DNA of 8,069 nucleotides from an uncultured Bacilli bacterium (GTDB lineage Bacteria; Bacillota_I; Bacilli_A; RFN20; CAG-631). The stretch's first letter is position 1. Every line of letters starts with the position of its first letter. The stretch is from NCBI GenBank assembly GCA_934215405.1, contig CAKPZU010000101.1:1-8069 (forward strand), in the 5' to 3' direction. Under the pieces are notes generated by a model. It was given only the letters and a program-made list of their open reading frames with translations, did no database searches and was not told where the DNA came from. A program made the translations under genes and the position numbers. Below are positions 5,347 to 8,069 of this stretch, piece after piece.

Positions 5347-7821
5347 TTATTTATTATTTTTACTAAATACTATATTTACTTTATCATCATTCATATCTAA
5401 AATATAAAACTTATAAGGAAAACTATTTGCATATTCATTTTGTATAGAACTGTTTTTAGTAAATAAATAATTCTCATTATCATCTTTAATTAAACGAATT
5501 AAATTTTGGGGATTAGTAAAGCTAATAGCATCGTTATTAAAGAATACATCATATTTATTATATGTAGGATAATACATTAATGAAGCATTAATTTTATAAA
5601 GTAGTATTCCATTATTTGAAAAATATCCACCATATTTTTTATTTAAATCTGTATTTGTGTAATACATCATTAAATAATACTCTTGATAAATCCCTAATGT
5701 TTCATCAAAATCATTAGCAATTATTAAGGAATCACCACTTTTTGTAAAACTATTAAGAGTCAAAGATGTAGTGTTATTACTTACTAATAGCTTTGTATTA
5801 TCAATCCAACCATAATTCATTTTAGTATATGGATTATGATCTCCTAAAATTGAATCCATTATATCTAAACCATCTAAGCATTTTTCAAAGTTCTTGTCAT
5901 ATGTTGTGTCATAATAATCAATCGCTCCTAAGGCATGACCAAATTCATGGATATATGTATAAAGATTAGTTTCATCCCCATTATAATATCCATTTTCTGT
6001 TTCCTTTAAAAAATCATAGCCCATCCATAAATATGTGAGCATTGATACGTCATCATATTTATATAATTTATTAGTTTTATTATTTAAATAGTAATTATAA
6101 TAGCAAAATGCCCAATACATATTGCTTGAAGATGAACTAACATATCTAGTAGCATTTAATGTATCAATACATACTACAGCATCAATAAAGCCATTGTTAT
6201 CACTATCATATTTTGATAAATCAATTCCTTCATTATGTATTTGATTTAATATTTCATTAATGACTATTTGTTCACCATTTTTTAATGTTGAATCATGATA
6301 TTTAAATGTTGAGCCTTCGCCATTAGTATAATATGAGCTATCATTTTTGGGACTATACCATTTATCTAATACATCAAAGTTAATATTTAGCTTTCCATAG
6401 CTAGATTCATTATAGTATGAGCTTACTGATTTTTCACCATTAAATGCTTCTTTTATTTTTGCAATTTTGAAACCTCTAGTGCTAGCTTTTACATCATTAA
6501 ATTCAATAGGGATTACTAAAATATTCAAATTTCCAATTGTAGGACAAGAATCGATAAAACTTAATTGATCTGTTGATTTCTTTATATATTTTGATTTTGT
6601 TAAGTCAACATTATATGTAATATCTGTACAATTTGGTAAGCCCATTCCTTTATTAGTAATTAAATTATCCATAATATTTTCGTCATTATTTAAGTAAACA
6701 TTAATATTTAATTTATTAACTGGCTTAAGTAAATTTAAAAAGTCCTTTGTATATTCCACTTCAATATACGAAGTATCACAAGAAAAATAGTAATAATAAG
6801 TATTTTGCTTATTATACGAATATTGATAATTTATTGTTTTATTTTTATATAAAGAGTTTAGATAATTAGTAAATGACAATTGTGTTATATTACTGTTTAC
6901 ATAGCATTTTATATAATGCTCATTTTCATATTGTGACACATCAATTGAAAAATCATAATTTTCAAGTGCATTAATATAAAAATCATAATTAGATAACAAA
7001 TATTCATTCAATTTACTAAAGGAAGTAATACTTGCAATTTCATTTTTATTTCTTTTTACTTCAACAACTAAAGTATTATTATTAAAATTCATATTTATAG
7101 AGTTATTATTTGAATAAAATTTGACATTATTATTTTCTTTTTTATAGCCACTATAAATATTTGAGCATTTTGAAATGTATTTATCATATTGGCTCTTATT
7201 TATGTCATAAACATGATAAATATATGATTTGTTTTTTTTAAACTCAAGTAAATAATTATGATTTTCATTAAAATTAATCTCAAAATTAAAATCATCTAGC
7301 ATCATTTGCTTTTCGTTTCTTGAAAAAGAACTTGCAGAATTAACAATATTACAATCATTTTTGTAAAACAATTCAATGTAATCAACTGTAATTTCATCAA
7401 TAGAAGAAATTATAAATGATGAATTAGTATTTGTAAAACTATAGATGTATTTTGTAATATCATTTGTTTTTTTTATATTTCCATTAATTAAGTTTGAGTT
7501 TTCTCTTACTTGTAAATCGTAATTTTCATCATTTGAATAAATAACAATTTTATCTAAAAAAGGAATAGAAGAAGACTTAAAAAAGCTACTTGTGTTAAAT
7601 ACTAATTGATCACAATTATTTATAGTTATATTTTCTTTTTCTATTCCACTTAAATATTCAATATTAGAAGAGTCAATAATAATACTTTTTGTTTGATTAA
7701 AATTATTAGTAAGATTATTATTATTTTTATTAAATAAATTACAACTAGTAAGAATACAAATTAAATAAATAGATATAAAAATTAATATTCTTTGCTTTAT
7801 TAATTGTAAATTATTGTTCAT
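5347..7821 (-). CDS. M6-family (immune inhibitor A-like) zinc metalloprotease lipoprotein
   Basis: This is a predicted exported, membrane-anchored protease of 824 residues. The N-terminus has Lys/Arg at 9-11, a hydrophobic stretch (12-24) and lipobox LTSC with the lipidated Cys27, followed by an Asn-rich tether (28-43). The C-terminal half, from about 428, is M6-like: 'LNILVIPIEFNDV' (432-444), 'SVSSYYNESSYGKLNI' (465-480), a Ca-binding-type loop DSDNNGFID (539-547), the zinc site HEFGHALGAIDYYD (625-638: His625, Glu626, His629, third ligand probably Asp635), and the Met-turn region 'LDIMD' (652-656) leading into 'YGWID'. Residues 44-425 are beta-rich and unassigned. By hand count Asn is about 15% of the protein and 18% of the first 400 residues. 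Peptidase activity at the cell surface is inferred; the substrate is unknown. The ATG lies inside mscL (11-base overlap) with no good Shine-Dalgarno, so coupled translation is likely. No other Met lies before the signal core. Confidence 0.88.
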   Translation of the reverse strand: MNNNLQLIKQRILIFISIYLICILTSCNLFNKNNNNLTNNFNQTKSIIIDSSNIEYLSGIEKENITINNCDQLVFNTSSFFKSSSIPFLDKIVIYSNDENYDLQVRENSNLINGNIKKTNDITKYIYSFTNTNSSFIISSIDEITVDYIELFYKNDCNIVNSASSFSRNEKQMMLDDFNFEINFNENHNYLLEFKKNKSYIYHVYDINKSQYDKYISKCSNIYSGYKKENNNVKFYSNNNSINMNFNNNTLVVEVKRNKNEIASITSFSKLNEYLLSNYDFYINALENYDFSIDVSQYENEHYIKCYVNSNITQLSFTNYLNSLYKNKTINYQYSYNKQNTYYYYFSCDTSYIEVEYTKDFLNLLKPVNKLNINVYLNNDENIMDNLITNKGMGLPNCTDITYNVDLTKSKYIKKSTDQLSFIDSCPTIGNLNILVIPIEFNDVKASTRGFKIAKIKEAFNGEKSVSSYYNESSYGKLNINFDVLDKWYSPKNDSSYYTNGEGSTFKYHDSTLKNGEQIVINEILNQIHNEGIDLSKYDSDNNGFIDAVVCIDTLNATRYVSSSSSNMYWAFCYYNYYLNNKTNKLYKYDDVSMLTYLWMGYDFLKETENGYYNGDETNLYTYIHEFGHALGAIDYYDTTYDKNFEKCLDGLDIMDSILGDHNPYTKMNYGWIDNTKLLVSNNTTSLTLNSFTKSGDSLIIANDFDETLGIYQEYYLMMYYTNTDLNKKYGGYFSNNGILLYKINASLMYYPTYNKYDVFFNNDAISFTNPQNLIRLIKDDNENYLFTKNSSIQNEYANSFPYKFYILDMNDDKVNIVFSKNNK

Positions 7822-8069
7822 TGCTTGCAGTTTCTTCTACTTCTTCAGTATTTTCTTTTTCAACTTTAGTTTTAATATTTTCTTTTACTTTTTCAGCTTC
7901 AGCTCTAACTCTATTAATAACCTTTATGATACAAAATAGAACAAAAGCAATTAATAAGAAATTCAAAATTGCAGTAATTAAGTTAGAAAAACCTAATACA
8001 GTTGCTTCTTTTACAACAACGGTTTCACCATTAACAGTTTCAGTTGTTGCTGGAATTAAAACTATATCA
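7811..8069 (-). CDS. mscL: Large-conductance mechanosensitive channel MscL, C-terminal part
   Basis: MscL is a homopentameric inner-membrane channel that opens under membrane tension to release solutes during hypo-osmotic shock. Only the last 85 codons are in the window; the first transmembrane helix and the start lie beyond 8069. Visible are the end of the extracellular loop ('LIPATTETVNGETVVVKEA'), then TM2 within 'LITAILNFLLIAFVLFCIIK', the typical MscL pattern, followed by 'VINRV' and a charged tail. The tail is an alternating Lys/Glu stretch of about 30 residues that lacks the usual 'LLTEIRDLL' cytoplasmic bundle helix of E. coli and S. aureus MscL. The stop codon (7811-7813) falls eight bases past the start of the protease gene, so the two are probably one transcript with the promoter outside the window. 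The TM2 pattern makes MscL the best call, though half the protein is unseen. Confidence 0.85.
   Translation of the reverse strand, partial: DIVLIPATTETVNGETVVVKEATVLGFSNLITAILNFLLIAFVLFCIIKVINRVRAEAEKVKENIKTKVEKENTEEVEETASNEQ

Noticed and set aside
7681..7745. Repeated ATT/TTA units as a microsatellite or phase-variable tract
   Set aside because: These encode the Asn-rich tether after the lipobox. The units are irregular and no long uninterrupted repeat is present.
123..7821. Alternative genetic code (UGA as Trp), as in Mycoplasma
   Set aside because: Trp codons checked in MutS, MiaA and the protease are TGG, and all reading frames close normally with TAA without needing recoding.
1..8069. 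CRISPR array, tRNA/rRNA gene, insertion sequence or phage attachment site
   Set aside because: No spaced direct repeats, no tRNA-like fold with CCA or T-loop sequence, and no transposase frame or flanking inverted repeats were seen. Nearly all of the window is coding.

Overview
The window reads as chromosomal DNA from a very A+T-rich, Gram-positive-type (Bacillota/Mycoplasmatota-like) bacterium. The support is the mutS-mutL-miaA gene order, a nicking-type MutL with no MutH-type partner in view, near-exclusive use of A/T-ending codons, and a lipoprotein signal on the exported protein. Every Trp I checked is TGG, and all five visible stop codons are TAA. I therefore see no sign of the Mycoplasma UGA=Trp code. 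An Acholeplasma, Erysipelotrichia or RF39-like lineage is a reasonable guess, but the sequence does not decide it.

Layout. Bases 1-70 hold the first 23 codons of a leftward gene for a Cro/C1 (XRE)-type helix-turn-helix regulator. A short A/T-only divergent promoter region (71-122) follows and contains a perfect 14-bp palindrome. Rightward, mutS, mutL and miaA form a tight operon. mutS and mutL share one base (TAATG), and mutL and miaA are one base apart. A bidirectional intrinsic terminator (5309-5345 plus tails) ends this operon. It also ends the converging leftward pair on the other side: mscL (only its C-terminal 85 codons are in the window), overlapping by 11 bases an 824-residue M6-type (immune inhibitor A-like) metalloprotease lipoprotein. 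No stretch over 300 bases lacks a gene.

How the genes work together. MutS finds mismatches and MutL, with an intact DQHA(X)2E(X)4E endonuclease site, nicks the strand to be repaired. MiaA isopentenylates A37 of tRNAs that read UNN codons and probably just shares the transcript. The leftward pair concerns the cell envelope: a mechanosensitive channel and a surface-anchored zinc protease.

Most of the window is ordinary housekeeping, and I do not see a complete new system. The points most worth checking are: (1) both the MutS tail and the MutL C-terminal domain appear to lack the canonical glutamine-anchored sliding-clamp binding motif; (2) the roughly 400-residue Asn-rich N-terminal half of the lipoprotein protease matches nothing I recognise and may contain repeated modules; (3) mscL and the protease gene overlap, with no clear ribosome binding site for the protease.
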